From Elusimicrobiota bacterium (GTDB lineage Bacteria > Elusimicrobiota > UBA5214 > JBBAAG01), in NCBI GenBank assembly GCA_041658405.1, contig JBBAAG010000007.1, positions 9,668 through 73,667 on the forward strand: a DNA stretch of 64,000 nucleotides, in the 5' to 3' direction. Under the pieces are notes generated by a model. The model had not been told where the DNA came from, ran no database searches, and saw only the letters and a list, made by a program, of their open reading frames with translations. Below, one piece after another: positions 37,201 through 45,652 of this stretch. How positions within the stretch are numbered: position 1 is the stretch's first letter; every line of letters begins with the position of its first letter. Made by a program: the position numbers and the translations under genes.

Positions 37201-40200
37201 TGTCCTGGGTATTTACGGGTGATGATTATTATTCAAATGACCTTGAGTTTGGATGGTATGAATTTAAATACAGTAAGTCATCAACTGCTGCATGGTACGA
37301 TGCTGAATACACAATGCTTATCACTACTTCATGCGTTTCAGGTTCATCGCAAAAAAAGGTTATCACCGGGCTTGAACCAAAATCTACGTACTACTTTTGG
37401 ATACGAGTTGCAGATGAAGGATATAATTGGTCAGGTATATCAAACCGCGCAAGTTCGTGGGCACAATTTGATGATATTCCGCCTTCGCCTGTAGGAAGCC
37501 TTGTGGTTACAGGGTTAGCTGCGGGTAGTAAAATTCTGCTTTCATGGACGCCTCCGGGAGATTTGGATTATCAGGGAGTACTCATTCAGCGGCGTGCAGG
37601 ATATTCTCCTTCAGCGCCTATACATAATGAAGTACGGTACTCTACCGGAGTATATCAGGAAAGTTTTATTATTTATATAGGCACAGAAACTAGTTTTGTG
37701 GATACTGATGTTATTGATTACACGACATATTATTACCGTGTCTACAGCTATGACGAGGTGCCGAATTATGGTATGACAATTGGATCTTCATATTCCTATG
37801 ACACAATTGCTCCCGAACGTGTAATGGGATTTGGTATGATTCAAAATCCGCAAGGGAACGAACTTATGCTTTCATGGAGCAAAAACGCGGCAGATGATGT
37901 TGTAGCCTATAAAATATTTAGGTCAACTGATAATGATATTTTTGATCTTTATACAACAGTATCAGCTACAGTGACAGTGTATAGCGATCAGAGGTTAATT
38001 GACGGTAGGATGTATCACTATTATATAACTGCAATAGATGAGGCGGGGAATGAGAGTATGCAGAGTATGATACAGGGAGCTGCGCCGCAGGATACTGCTG
38101 CTCCAGAAAAGGTTTCAAATGTAATAATAGAAAGATTAGCGTTGGGTTATGCTTTTAAGATTTCATGGAGTTCATCAACTGCCGCTGATTTTGTGGAGTA
38201 TACGTTATGGAGGAGTACGGATATTGTTGATACAGGACTGTTCAGGCCGGTTCTCTCAACACCGTATACGGTTTATACTGATAGCGGGTTAACTAACGGC
38301 GTGACATACTACTACATCATTCGCGCAAGAGATGAGGTTCCAAACGATAGTATGCCCTCGGATATTATTTATGACCATCCTGAGAAAGTAGTTCCGCCGG
38401 GTGATGTGTCTAACTTTACTGTTGTTAAATCATCAGCAGGGAATACACTTGTGCTCACTTGGATTAATCCAGGGGATATTGATTTTTTGAAGACGTCAAT
38501 TGTATGCAGTACTCAAGGATATATAACAAACCTTTTCAGTGGAGGTATAATTTACGACGGTAAACGCACGGATTTTGTGCATACGAACCTTGAGGATAAT
38601 GTTACGTACTACTACACTGCTATAAGTTATAATACAAGTTTTGTTTATACTGATGGAGTGTCAACCGCTGCGTATCCCCGTGATATCATGCCTCCGGAAA
38701 CAGTGTCAGGGCTTAAAGTTACGGTTATACCTACCGGCCGTGAGTTAAGATTAGAGTGGTCTTCGTCAACAGCAAGGGATTTTCAGGAGTACAAACTTTA
38801 TCGTTCCAGTAATAATTTGGAATTTGGTGTTGTAGCGGTGTCTACTATAAATCATTTTATCGATCTTTCGGTTTTTAATAGAGTGACCTATTATTATTAC
38901 ATTACTGCAGTTGATGAAGTTCCGAATGAAAGTATGAGGACTGATACAGTGTACGCAGTTGCATACGATACAGTTCCTCCTCAGGGGGTTGATTGGTTGT
39001 CATGCACACCGATGGTTGTGGAACGCTCTCTGAAAGTAGAATGGCAGCGCGGGGTGGATGATATGGAAGGATATTGGTTGTGTTATAATAAGACAAGGGT
39101 ACCGCGTAATCCATCTGACGGTATGTTGTTATACATAGGGACAGGGACCGCTTATTTTATGTTTGACCCGGGAGAAGAAGCGCGGTATTACTTCAACGTT
39201 TTTGTTTTTGATGATTCAGGTAATTATTCAGTTGGTGTGTCTACGTCATATTATCTCGCAAATATCTTCGCTCCCCCAAAAGTACAAGGGCCGGTCTTAA
39301 CTATAAATCAAAATGATGGAAGTCTTGTTTGGCAGCATAATACGGCATGGGATATGTCATATTTTCGTGTGTACCGTTCAACAGATGCGGCTGACGGGTA
39401 TGTTATGATAGGAGTTGTGATAGATAAGGTTGAGTTCTATGATGAAAATATAGCTGAAGAGGTTACACAGTATTACAAAATATCGGCGGTAGATACCGCA
39501 GGGAATGAGAGCGTATTTTCTGATATTGTATACGGTTCACCGTCATTAGAACCTTTGCCTCCACTGGGGTTGAGGGTAACATCCAATGATGGGAGGTTTA
39601 TCATTGCATGGGAGAATGTTACACATAACATAGACGGGTCGGTAATATCGGATCTAGGAAGGTACAAGATTTACAGAAGTAATTCTTTGAAAGGCCATTA
39701 TACCGAAATTGCGGCAGTATCTTCCGGGACACTGGTGTTTAATACAGCAGATAGTTATCAGCCGGGCCAGAGTTTATATTACTATATCACAGCATGGGAT
39801 ATCTGGGGTAATCCCAGTGAAAAGTCACTGGTGATTGAAGTAACTTTTGAGATAAACCTTCTTGCAGTCAGCGATGATAACGTAGCAGTACTGCGATTGC
39901 CGAAGACTATGGCTGAAAAGTTGTACAAAGAAAATAATGCGTATCAGCAGGATATGGGGATAAGAGTATCGAAAAGGTTGATGGATGAAGTCGGATTGGT
40001 TTTGTATTCCTACGATTTTATTATTTTTAAACAAGACGGCGGGAAACTTGAGAACTATATATTTAATGAAAAAACTTCTCCGGCAAGAATAGATTTTTCG
40101 TATACCAACAACCTGCGCCGGGTAATAACAATTGCGTCAAGCCTGGGGAATAGTAACAGTGATGTCGAAAACTGGTTGTCAATCTTTTATAACAATGGTG

Positions 40201-40592
40201 TTGAGTATGTCAAACTGGGGAGTAAACTGGATCGTGTATTGCAGCTGGTATCCTGGCAGACTGACCGTCTTGGGACGTACCAGTTAAAGTATGCGGAACG
40301 CGGGAGTGATTTTGCAATAGCGTCAGTTGAGCCAAGAAAAGTGTTTACACCAAACGGTGATGGCTGGAATGATGAGTTCCGTATTAACGTTAATAATCCG
40401 CGGCAGGTGATAATCACAGGGAAAGTTTATGATCTAAACAGCAGGTTCATCGCAACTTTTAACAATATCGGGGATACGCTTGTGTGGGACGGGCGGGATT
40501 CTGAGAACAAACCTATGATACCCGGGATTTATATTTATCAGGTACAAGGGGAAGATAAGAATTTTAATGGGAGTATGGTAATTGCGAGATGA
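34287..40592 (+). CDS. Giant secreted propeller/FN3-repeat protein with CHU_C-type C-terminus
   Basis: The 2101-residue protein starts with a signal peptide (MTYKKWFVLLFIVSVIFWWNG). Residues about 30-375 are propeller-like repeats of the type YPSLAIDSNGSPHISYYD and KLKYSYYNGAEW. Then follow about fourteen FN3-like domains, many opening with DxTPP and containing GLxxxTTYYFWVR. The last part contains VFTPNGDGWNDEF and ends VWDGRDSENK...GIYIYQVQGEDKNFNGSMVIAR, the pattern of the CHU_C or FlgD-Ig C-terminal domains used for type IX-like secretion and surface attachment. The start is ATG 34287, ten bases after a TATAAT box; an ATG at 34275 lies inside that box. The stop overlaps the next ATG (ATGA), so the cargo and the barrel gene are translationally coupled. 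Confidence 0.85.
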   Translation: MTYKKWFVLLFIVSVIFWWNGWVYSAGTWGYESIDIVAQTGQNTSIQLDSLGYPHIAYFYQSTQTGYYFIKYAKLTDDGWLTYAVDGSTNPASAYYCSLVLDSYDIPHVVYKDLTSNDIKYATFNSGIWIIDGSVDSTTNNVGDYPSLAIDSNGSPHISYYDATNKKLKYSYYNGAEWIPAVVDNDTGAGKYSSIAVDTNSYPCISYYDDVNTNLKVARWNGSAWQLNIVDGTGSNVGKSTSIKISSNTGNVYISYTDSGLGVGAADALKYAKWNGVIWSTYTLDAGLNMEQNEQYNATDIDVDADGHPHIICWNRDFNNFRYNYYDGAAWQKYGIENLTRPMGAYPSLALDSLGRAHLSGYDYSISTKTLMYLHNDETPPGAIDTLDGLNAKYEGQLLLRWNSTGDDGKINKILGGQYQVRYTTAPEVAWDNIPYSNRVTWSTTTAPGVQSYKIIENLESGVTYYLWIRVIDRVGNLSGLSNRATAWAQFDITPPAAVTSLAVDRAGCIEGEINLTWVSVGDSGYEGNVNGKYELKYSTQSWYDYDFAAYTVSLTTTGVVPGTVQMVKLKNLLPGTTYYFWVKTLDERQNMAPKSNKVSGWVQVDITPPKVVEALSLKIVEDYKSERTVVLGWTYPGDDGTTGSIVGGKYRIKYSSNPAVNWSRYEIDRATTVLSGAMGSQLISGLRNSTSYYFWVRVLDEHANSSDIPPCTTFYIYLDVTPPGVITNLYAESGSRSGSIMLRWTAPGDDDYENNINGGKYIIKYSSLSAATWNSGENYVLYVPTSVSQGMTVIYNLTGLTMNFMYYIRIVTLDERENTGSPPDTAVSALATADLIFPGSVTDLQALTGTEEGEVVLRWTAPGDDGTYGDLSAGYWRITCSTAPEGYLWTHNEYNLELATSAVLGEQQELRIRRLLKSGTTYYIRLWVGDDTPNWSYGSNISTALALSGEAPMGFDTLQALPGIDQNQVNLSWVFTGDDYYSNDLEFGWYEFKYSKSSTAAWYDAEYTMLITTSCVSGSSQKKVITGLEPKSTYYFWIRVADEGYNWSGISNRASSWAQFDDIPPSPVGSLVVTGLAAGSKILLSWTPPGDLDYQGVLIQRRAGYSPSAPIHNEVRYSTGVYQESFIIYIGTETSFVDTDVIDYTTYYYRVYSYDEVPNYGMTIGSSYSYDTIAPERVMGFGMIQNPQGNELMLSWSKNAADDVVAYKIFRSTDNDIFDLYTTVSATVTVYSDQRLIDGRMYHYYITAIDEAGNESMQSMIQGAAPQDTAAPEKVSNVIIERLALGYAFKISWSSSTAADFVEYTLWRSTDIVDTGLFRPVLSTPYTVYTDSGLTNGVTYYYIIRARDEVPNDSMPSDIIYDHPEKVVPPGDVSNFTVVKSSAGNTLVLTWINPGDIDFLKTSIVCSTQGYITNLFSGGIIYDGKRTDFVHTNLEDNVTYYYTAISYNTSFVYTDGVSTAAYPRDIMPPETVSGLKVTVIPTGRELRLEWSSSTARDFQEYKLYRSSNNLEFGVVAVSTINHFIDLSVFNRVTYYYYITAVDEVPNESMRTDTVYAVAYDTVPPQGVDWLSCTPMVVERSLKVEWQRGVDDMEGYWLCYNKTRVPRNPSDGMLLYIGTGTAYFMFDPGEEARYYFNVFVFDDSGNYSVGVSTSYYLANIFAPPKVQGPVLTINQNDGSLVWQHNTAWDMSYFRVYRSTDAADGYVMIGVVIDKVEFYDENIAEEVTQYYKISAVDTAGNESVFSDIVYGSPSLEPLPPLGLRVTSNDGRFIIAWENVTHNIDGSVISDLGRYKIYRSNSLKGHYTEIAAVSSGTLVFNTADSYQPGQSLYYYITAWDIWGNPSEKSLVIEVTFEINLLAVSDDNVAVLRLPKTMAEKLYKENNAYQQDMGIRVSKRLMDEVGLVLYSYDFIIFKQDGGKLENYIFNEKTSPARIDFSYTNNLRRVITIASSLGNSNSDVENWLSIFYNNGVEYVKLGSKLDRVLQLVSWQTDRLGTYQLKYAERGSDFAIASVEPRKVFTPNGDGWNDEFRINVNNPRQVIITGKVYDLNSRFIATFNNIGDTLVWDGRDSENKPMIPGIYIYQVQGEDKNFNGSMVIAR

Positions 40593-41980
40593 GGTTTAGA
40601 AACAGTAGTTTTATATTATTAATAACATTTAGTGTTTTAATAGCGGGTAAAATACTGGTGTACGCTGCGTTTGAGGATCCGTGCAGTAATGCGCGTGTAC
40701 GCGCAATGGGGAATGCTTATAGCGCAGTAGGGGATGATATTAATTCGTTGATGTTAAATCCTGCGGGGTTAGGGCAAATGCATCGTAAGGAAATAACGGT
40801 ATTTTATGGGCAGTTGCATACAGGATTGACACAGTTGGGAAGTTCGATCGGGCATGGGATGGTAAGTTATGTACAGTATCTTGAAGATATAGGTACATAC
40901 GGTGTTGGCTGGGCAAATTTGGGGTTAGCCGATGCGTATCAGGAAAATACGGTTATACTTTCTTATGGCCGTAAGTTAGGGTCGTCGTTTTTTGCAGGTG
41001 CCTCATTAAAGTATTTACGGGTGGATTATGCACAGGATGGTTATACGTTAAGGGATCCTGTGTTTAATAGTAACACAAGAATGGGTGCCGGGAATGTAGG
41101 GGTGGATCTCGGGATATTGTCCAGGATGGATAGTAATTTTAGTTTTGGTTTATCCTTGCTTGATGTTAACCAGCCGAATATCGGAATTATAGAAACTGTT
41201 GGCGTACCGTTGACTATACGTGGAGGTGTTTCGTACCGTAATATGATAATTACCGCATGTGCGGATGTCGTTGTTCGTCAGGGAAATTATCAGCTTAACG
41301 CAGGGTTCGAAAACTGGATTGGCAATAATTTTGCGGTACGTACCGGATTGGGGATTGGTAACCGTGATTACCGCGAGGTAAGCGCTGGGATCGGGTATAT
41401 CACGTCGCTTATGTCGTTCGACTATGCGTTTACTTATCCGCTAGCCGGTATACAGGGTGTTATGGGTACACATTTGTTGTCAGTAACTTTGAGTTTCGGG
41501 TACCGTTTACCTATAGAAGAACGGATAAAATATCATTTTGGTATGGCGTCAGAGTATATCAAAAACCAGGAGTATGAACTTGCAATTGTTGAATACCGCA
41601 GGGTTTTACAGCTTGATCCGTGGAATAAAGTCGCGGAGGAAGGGATATCTTCAGCCCACGCTAAAATGCGTGAAAGTGAACAGTTCCTGAAGGAAGCGTT
41701 AGAGAAAGCGAGGCAGTCAGCTGAGGATGCTACCCGTGCGGCGGAGGAAGCGCAGAGACAGGCGGAGCAAATGGGGAAGGTTAAAGTTTTGCAGGTGGAA
41801 CGGCCTAGAGAAACAGATTCCGGGCCAAGGACGTATGTTGTCCGGCAAGGTGATACTTTGCAGTCAATAGCAGAAGAATTGTATAATAACCCGCAAAAGT
41901 GGATGGAGATATACGAATTGAATAAAGATAAGATTATTAAGGGGAACATCACGCCCGGTGATGTTTTGATATTACCATAG
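40589..41980 (+). CDS. PorV-like barrel with TPR and LysM domains
   Basis: The 463-residue protein has a signal peptide, then the PorV/PorQ signature ARVRAMGNAYSAVGDDINSLMLNPAGLGQ and a barrel-like region to about residue 310. A TPR unit follows (EYIKNQEYELAIVEYRRVLQLDP), then an Ala/Glu-rich coiled coil of about 50 residues and a C-terminal LysM domain (YVVRQGDTLQSIAEELYNNP...GDVLILP). LysM binds peptidoglycan, so the protein could tie the outer-membrane barrel to the cell wall. It overlaps the giant FN3 gene by four bases. Confidence 0.83.
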   Translation: MRFRNSSFILLITFSVLIAGKILVYAAFEDPCSNARVRAMGNAYSAVGDDINSLMLNPAGLGQMHRKEITVFYGQLHTGLTQLGSSIGHGMVSYVQYLEDIGTYGVGWANLGLADAYQENTVILSYGRKLGSSFFAGASLKYLRVDYAQDGYTLRDPVFNSNTRMGAGNVGVDLGILSRMDSNFSFGLSLLDVNQPNIGIIETVGVPLTIRGGVSYRNMIITACADVVVRQGNYQLNAGFENWIGNNFAVRTGLGIGNRDYREVSAGIGYITSLMSFDYAFTYPLAGIQGVMGTHLLSVTLSFGYRLPIEERIKYHFGMASEYIKNQEYELAIVEYRRVLQLDPWNKVAEEGISSAHAKMRESEQFLKEALEKARQSAEDATRAAEEAQRQAEQMGKVKVLQVERPRETDSGPRTYVVRQGDTLQSIAEELYNNPQKWMEIYELNKDKIIKGNITPGDVLILP

Positions 41981-41993
41981 AAATAGGATGTAA

Positions 41994-43175
41994 ATGGTTG
42001 ATGATAAGGATTCTATAAACGCAAGGCAGGTTGAAAGATCTGAAAAACTTATTTCCGAATTACGGGAAGAACGTAAACGGCTGGAGATGCGTTTTATGCT
42101 CGATATACAGGAGAAAGATAGAGAAAACGCAAAACTTAAGGGTGAACTTGCTTCTATCCGAATTCGTATGCTGGAAATGGAACACCAGTTAAAATATCTT
42201 GAAACACGGAAGTTGAGAACACAGGAGGAAGTAGAGCAGGAATTAAAAAAACTGGAAGAAGAAGTTATCAAACGTGAACGCCGGTGGTGGGAGTCTAAAC
42301 TTTCTGAGATGGAACGTTTGGTAGAACAGAGGGTGGAATCAAAGGTGGTAGAGAAGGAGAAGGATGCGTTACGTTTTGAGGTACAGAAAAATGAACTTGA
42401 AAAGATTGTTAATGAATTGAATTCTCAGACACAGGCAATGGAAGCAAAAAATGTTGCAATTAAGGATGGTTTTGCGAAGCTTATCTATAAACGAAACGTT
42501 GAGACTGTAACACTGCTCCGCGACTATATGAAAGGGATAGAGCATAGGTTGCGCAATTTCCTGGGGGTTATACTTACTATTGGCCAGAGCGAGGTAAAAA
42601 GTGTACGTGAGAAGAAACATTCAGAACCATGGAAAACTGTTGTCCGGCAATCTGAAACTATCGCGGGTTTATTTTCTAACCTTGATAACATTCTGCCGAA
42701 AACAATCCCTGCATTCCGGGAGTGTAACCTCTCAAAAATAGTTGAGGATATAGTTAGGGATATGGAAGATAGTGTTAAGGATACCGGTATACGGGTATTC
42801 AAGCTCTACAACGCTGATGATTTGCCTCTTATCTGTGCAATACCTGAAATGATACGTAAACTTGTAGAAAATATTGTACTCAACGCTCGGGAGGCGATAG
42901 TTGATAATACCGGCGAACTTACGGTAATGATGATGTATGTTAAACAAGAGGATGTTATTGTAATAAAAGTGATAGATTCCGGTGCGGGTATGCGTGATGT
43001 TGAGAATATGTTTCACCCGTTTTTTTCTACAAAACAAAACAGGTTGGGGTTAGGTTTATTCATTGCAAAATGGGTGGTTGATCTTCATAATGGAGAGATT
43101 AAAGTTGAACTGAACAAAGAAAAAGGTACTACGGTAAGTGTTAGCCTGCCGGTTAAAGGGGTTAAGATTGGCTAA
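41994..43175 (+). CDS. Cytoplasmic sensor histidine kinase with long coiled coil
   Basis: The 393-residue kinase has no membrane helix. Residues about 10-150 are coiled coil. The phosphoacceptor box is GIEHRLRNFLGVI, and the ATPase domain has the N box ENIVLNAREAI, the G1 box DSGAGM, the F box HPFFSTK and the G2 box GLGLFIAKWVV. It resembles NtrB-like or HPK4 kinases. Signal input may come through coiled-coil partners instead of a receptor domain. The response regulator gene follows with overlap. Confidence 0.87.
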   Translation: MVDDKDSINARQVERSEKLISELREERKRLEMRFMLDIQEKDRENAKLKGELASIRIRMLEMEHQLKYLETRKLRTQEEVEQELKKLEEEVIKRERRWWESKLSEMERLVEQRVESKVVEKEKDALRFEVQKNELEKIVNELNSQTQAMEAKNVAIKDGFAKLIYKRNVETVTLLRDYMKGIEHRLRNFLGVILTIGQSEVKSVREKKHSEPWKTVVRQSETIAGLFSNLDNILPKTIPAFRECNLSKIVEDIVRDMEDSVKDTGIRVFKLYNADDLPLICAIPEMIRKLVENIVLNAREAIVDNTGELTVMMMYVKQEDVIVIKVIDSGAGMRDVENMFHPFFSTKQNRLGLGLFIAKWVVDLHNGEIKVELNKEKGTTVSVSLPVKGVKIG

Positions 43176-44487
43176 GATACTTATTATCGATGATGAGCCG
43201 GATTTTACGTGGTCAATCTCTAAACTGCTGCAAGCCGAAGGGTACCGCACACTTGTCGCGAATGATGGTATTGCAGGGTTGGAACTTGTAACTAAAGAAC
43301 GGCCGGATCTTATCCTTTTGGATTTTCGTTTGCCAATAATGGATGGGGAACAGATACTCGAAAAAATACGTGAGAAAAACAAAACGGTGCCTGTAATCAT
43401 GGTTACCGGATATCCGGATACTGAAACTGCGGTTAAACTACTGAAAAAAGGTGCGAGTGATTATATTAATAAACCGTTTGAGAATGCAAAACTGATAAAA
43501 ATTGTGTACGATATTTTGAGAAAACCGCAGGAATTGCCTAAGGAAGTGTCTGTTCCCAGGAGATTAGGGATATTTTTTTGGTTAACCTCACTGGTGTTTC
43601 TCCTCGCAGTATCATACTTTACGGTGTCTGTGATGAACCAAAAAGAGAAGTTGTTTGTTTTTGATGTGAACACTACACACATTGCAGGTATGTTTTGGGA
43701 AACTACGGAGGATAATACCAGAAATGAACCCGGAGTTAGGGGATATCTTTGGCTGGCGGATTGGTATAACCAAAAAGTGTACCGCTACAAAGTTACATCC
43801 ATCACTGAACGCATGGTATCTGCTAATGTTGAAATTTATGAACTTCCCGGTGTGCATCCTGTTGGGTTGGTAGTGACACGTAATTCTTTGTGGATCTGTG
43901 ATTCATGGTCAAAACGTGTTTTCCAGTACACCATAAAACCTGTGTTTACTAAGATCAATGAGTATGTCCTGCCGGGATATAGTCCGACGGGGTTAGGGTT
44001 TGATGGTACAGATCTGTGGTCATGTGATACGTCAATGAGAGCATTATTCCGTCATAGGATTGATAGTGACCTTACGCTTATAGGTTCATACCGCAGCCCG
44101 GGTGAGATGCCTGTGGGGGTCGGATGGGACGGTGAAAACATATGGTCTGTTGATGCGGGAAATAGAAGAGTGTATATCCATGACGTAAATAAGCGTATGG
44201 CTATTATTAAAACCATCGGGCTGGAAAAAATACCAATTATAATGCAGCCGATCTCCGGGTTTACAGTGTTTAATAACAGTGTATGGATAACTTATGAAAG
44301 TGTTGGTAAGTTATTTCAGTTAAAATATGATGTTAATTTGATACAGCAGTATATGAAGTTTGCATCACAATGGTGGGTGAGAAGTAATGTTTCATTCATA
44401 AAAATAATTGGTAATGATAAGAATACAAAACAAGGTAAGGTAACAGCTAATAAGAAGTTGAAGAAAAACAGAAACGGAAAGAAGTAG
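43168..44487 (+). CDS. Response regulator with membrane helix and extracytoplasmic NHL/propeller-like domain
   Basis: The 439-residue protein has a complete receiver domain (residues 1-120: acidic IIDDEPD, phosphorylated Asp52 in LILLDFRLP, VTGYPDTETA, Lys in INKPF). A membrane helix at about 135-155 (IFFWLTSLVFLLAVSYFTVSV) is followed by about 270 residues of repeats such as YLWLADWYNQKVYRYKV, SLWICDSWSKRVFQYTI and NIWSVDAGNRRVYIHDV, an NHL/Vgb-like propeller on the far side of the membrane. It ends in a basic tail. There is no DNA-binding or enzymatic output. TTG 43168 with AAAGGGG just upstream is the start; it overlaps the kinase stop. Confidence 0.8.
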   Translation: MAKILIIDDEPDFTWSISKLLQAEGYRTLVANDGIAGLELVTKERPDLILLDFRLPIMDGEQILEKIREKNKTVPVIMVTGYPDTETAVKLLKKGASDYINKPFENAKLIKIVYDILRKPQELPKEVSVPRRLGIFFWLTSLVFLLAVSYFTVSVMNQKEKLFVFDVNTTHIAGMFWETTEDNTRNEPGVRGYLWLADWYNQKVYRYKVTSITERMVSANVEIYELPGVHPVGLVVTRNSLWICDSWSKRVFQYTIKPVFTKINEYVLPGYSPTGLGFDGTDLWSCDTSMRALFRHRIDSDLTLIGSYRSPGEMPVGVGWDGENIWSVDAGNRRVYIHDVNKRMAIIKTIGLEKIPIIMQPISGFTVFNNSVWITYESVGKLFQLKYDVNLIQQYMKFASQWWVRSNVSFIKIIGNDKNTKQGKVTANKKLKKNRNGKK

Positions 44488-44491
44488 GGTA

Positions 44492-45103
44492 GTGGAAATA
44501 AAGGGATACTACTTTATTACTGACACTGGATTGAGTAAAAAAGGTAATCTTGAGGATGTAACGGCAGCAGTTTGTGCCGGTGTCAGAGTCGTACAGTACC
44601 GCGAGAAGGGATTAACAAATTCCATAAAACTGGATGAAGCGCGTAAACTGCAGAATATCTGCTCAGGGAAGTGTTTGTTTATTATCAACGACGATGTTGA
44701 ACTAGCAGTTAAAATCGGTGCTGATGGTGTGCATGTGGGTCAAATGGATATGATTTACAGCGAAGTTAGGGTGTTGATGGGTAAAAACAAAGTTGTTGGT
44801 GTTACCGTTCATAATCTTGAGGAAGCTGTTGCTGCTGAACTTGCAGGTGCTGATTATCTGGGAGTATCTCCTGTGTTTCCTACAACCACAAAAGTTGATG
44901 CCGGGAAGCCGGGTGGGGTTGAACTCGTAAGATCTATCCGGCGGGTAGTTAAAGTTCCAATTGTTGCTATCGGCGGGATAAGTATTGGTAATGCCAGTGA
45001 AGTCATTGCTGCAGGTGCGGATGCGATATGCGCGATCTCGGCAGTGGTTGCTTCCAACGATGTTGCTGTGGAGATCATTAAGTTTCAAAGGTTGTTTAAA
45101 TAA
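44492..45103 (+). CDS. thiE: Thiamine-phosphate synthase
   Basis: The 203-residue TIM barrel joins HMP pyrophosphate and the thiazole phosphate to thiamine phosphate. Family motifs are VVQYREKG, LFIINDDVELA, ADGVHVGQMD, GVSPVFPTTTK with KPGG, and VAIGGI. The start codon is GTG 44492, five bases after the stop of the response regulator gene. No other thi gene is in view. Confidence 0.93.
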   Translation: MEIKGYYFITDTGLSKKGNLEDVTAAVCAGVRVVQYREKGLTNSIKLDEARKLQNICSGKCLFIINDDVELAVKIGADGVHVGQMDMIYSEVRVLMGKNKVVGVTVHNLEEAVAAELAGADYLGVSPVFPTTTKVDAGKPGGVELVRSIRRVVKVPIVAIGGISIGNASEVIAAGADAICAISAVVASNDVAVEIIKFQRLFK

Positions 45104-45110
45104 CAACCTT
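45088..45110. terminator. Bidirectional hairpin between thiE and the DUF2148 gene
   Basis: AAGGTTGTT, the loop TAAAT and AACAACCTT form a perfect 9-bp stem that contains the thiE stop and ends two bases before the stop of the opposite gene. No strong T run follows. Placement and shape resemble the hairpin at 24349-24372. Confidence 0.45.
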
Positions 45111-45111
45111 G

Positions 45112-45642
45112 TTATGCCCTGTCAAAAAAAATGTTTTTACCGGTTATAGATAAAGGTATGCCAAAGATAATCCCAGCATCGTCGCCAAGGAGTTTCATTT
45201 TTCTTGCAGCGTAACCGACGCTGTACATTACACGATTATCTATGTGGTGTACCCCGGCAATCGCACAGGCTGATCCTATTGCCAGGCCAAGATCATGCGC
45301 GGCGTATATACACTGTGCACGGTGTTGCTTTGCTTGTTCGCAGGTAGGCCACCCGCAGAAACTGCAGTTAAGGTCATAATACGCAAATTTTGTTCCAAAT
45401 AAAAGTAGTGCCATACATTTACGTATACCCTGTGCGTCGCGGGTCATTACTTTTACGCGGTTGGGTTCTTCTGCCGCGATTTGTTCCATAACCTTCGCAA
45501 TTTGCTCTTTCTCCGTATCTTCAGTAATTATTGCGTATAACAGGTTATCCCGTCCCCGCGCTTTTGGTGCGGTACGCGCTGCCGCGCACATTAGTTCCGC
45601 TATGGTTGATGCTGCATTTTTTTCAATTCCGGAATTTTTCAT
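45112..45642 (-). CDS. DUF2148 ferredoxin-like cysteine protein
   Basis: The 176-residue protein matches the DUF2148 family: ICAAARTAPKARGRDNL-type N-terminus, then a cysteine group in DLNCSFCGWPTCEQAKQHRAQC that probably binds an iron-sulfur cluster, and the C-terminal block AIGSACAIAGVHHIDNRVMYSVGYAA. The family occurs in anaerobes and has no proven function. It follows the pbp1A gene by ten bases on the same strand. Confidence 0.82.
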   Translation of the reverse strand: MKNSGIEKNAASTIAELMCAAARTAPKARGRDNLLYAIITEDTEKEQIAKVMEQIAAEEPNRVKVMTRDAQGIRKCMALLLFGTKFAYYDLNCSFCGWPTCEQAKQHRAQCIYAAHDLGLAIGSACAIAGVHHIDNRVMYSVGYAARKMKLLGDDAGIIFGIPLSITGKNIFFDRA

Positions 45643-45652
45643 AATTTGTTTT

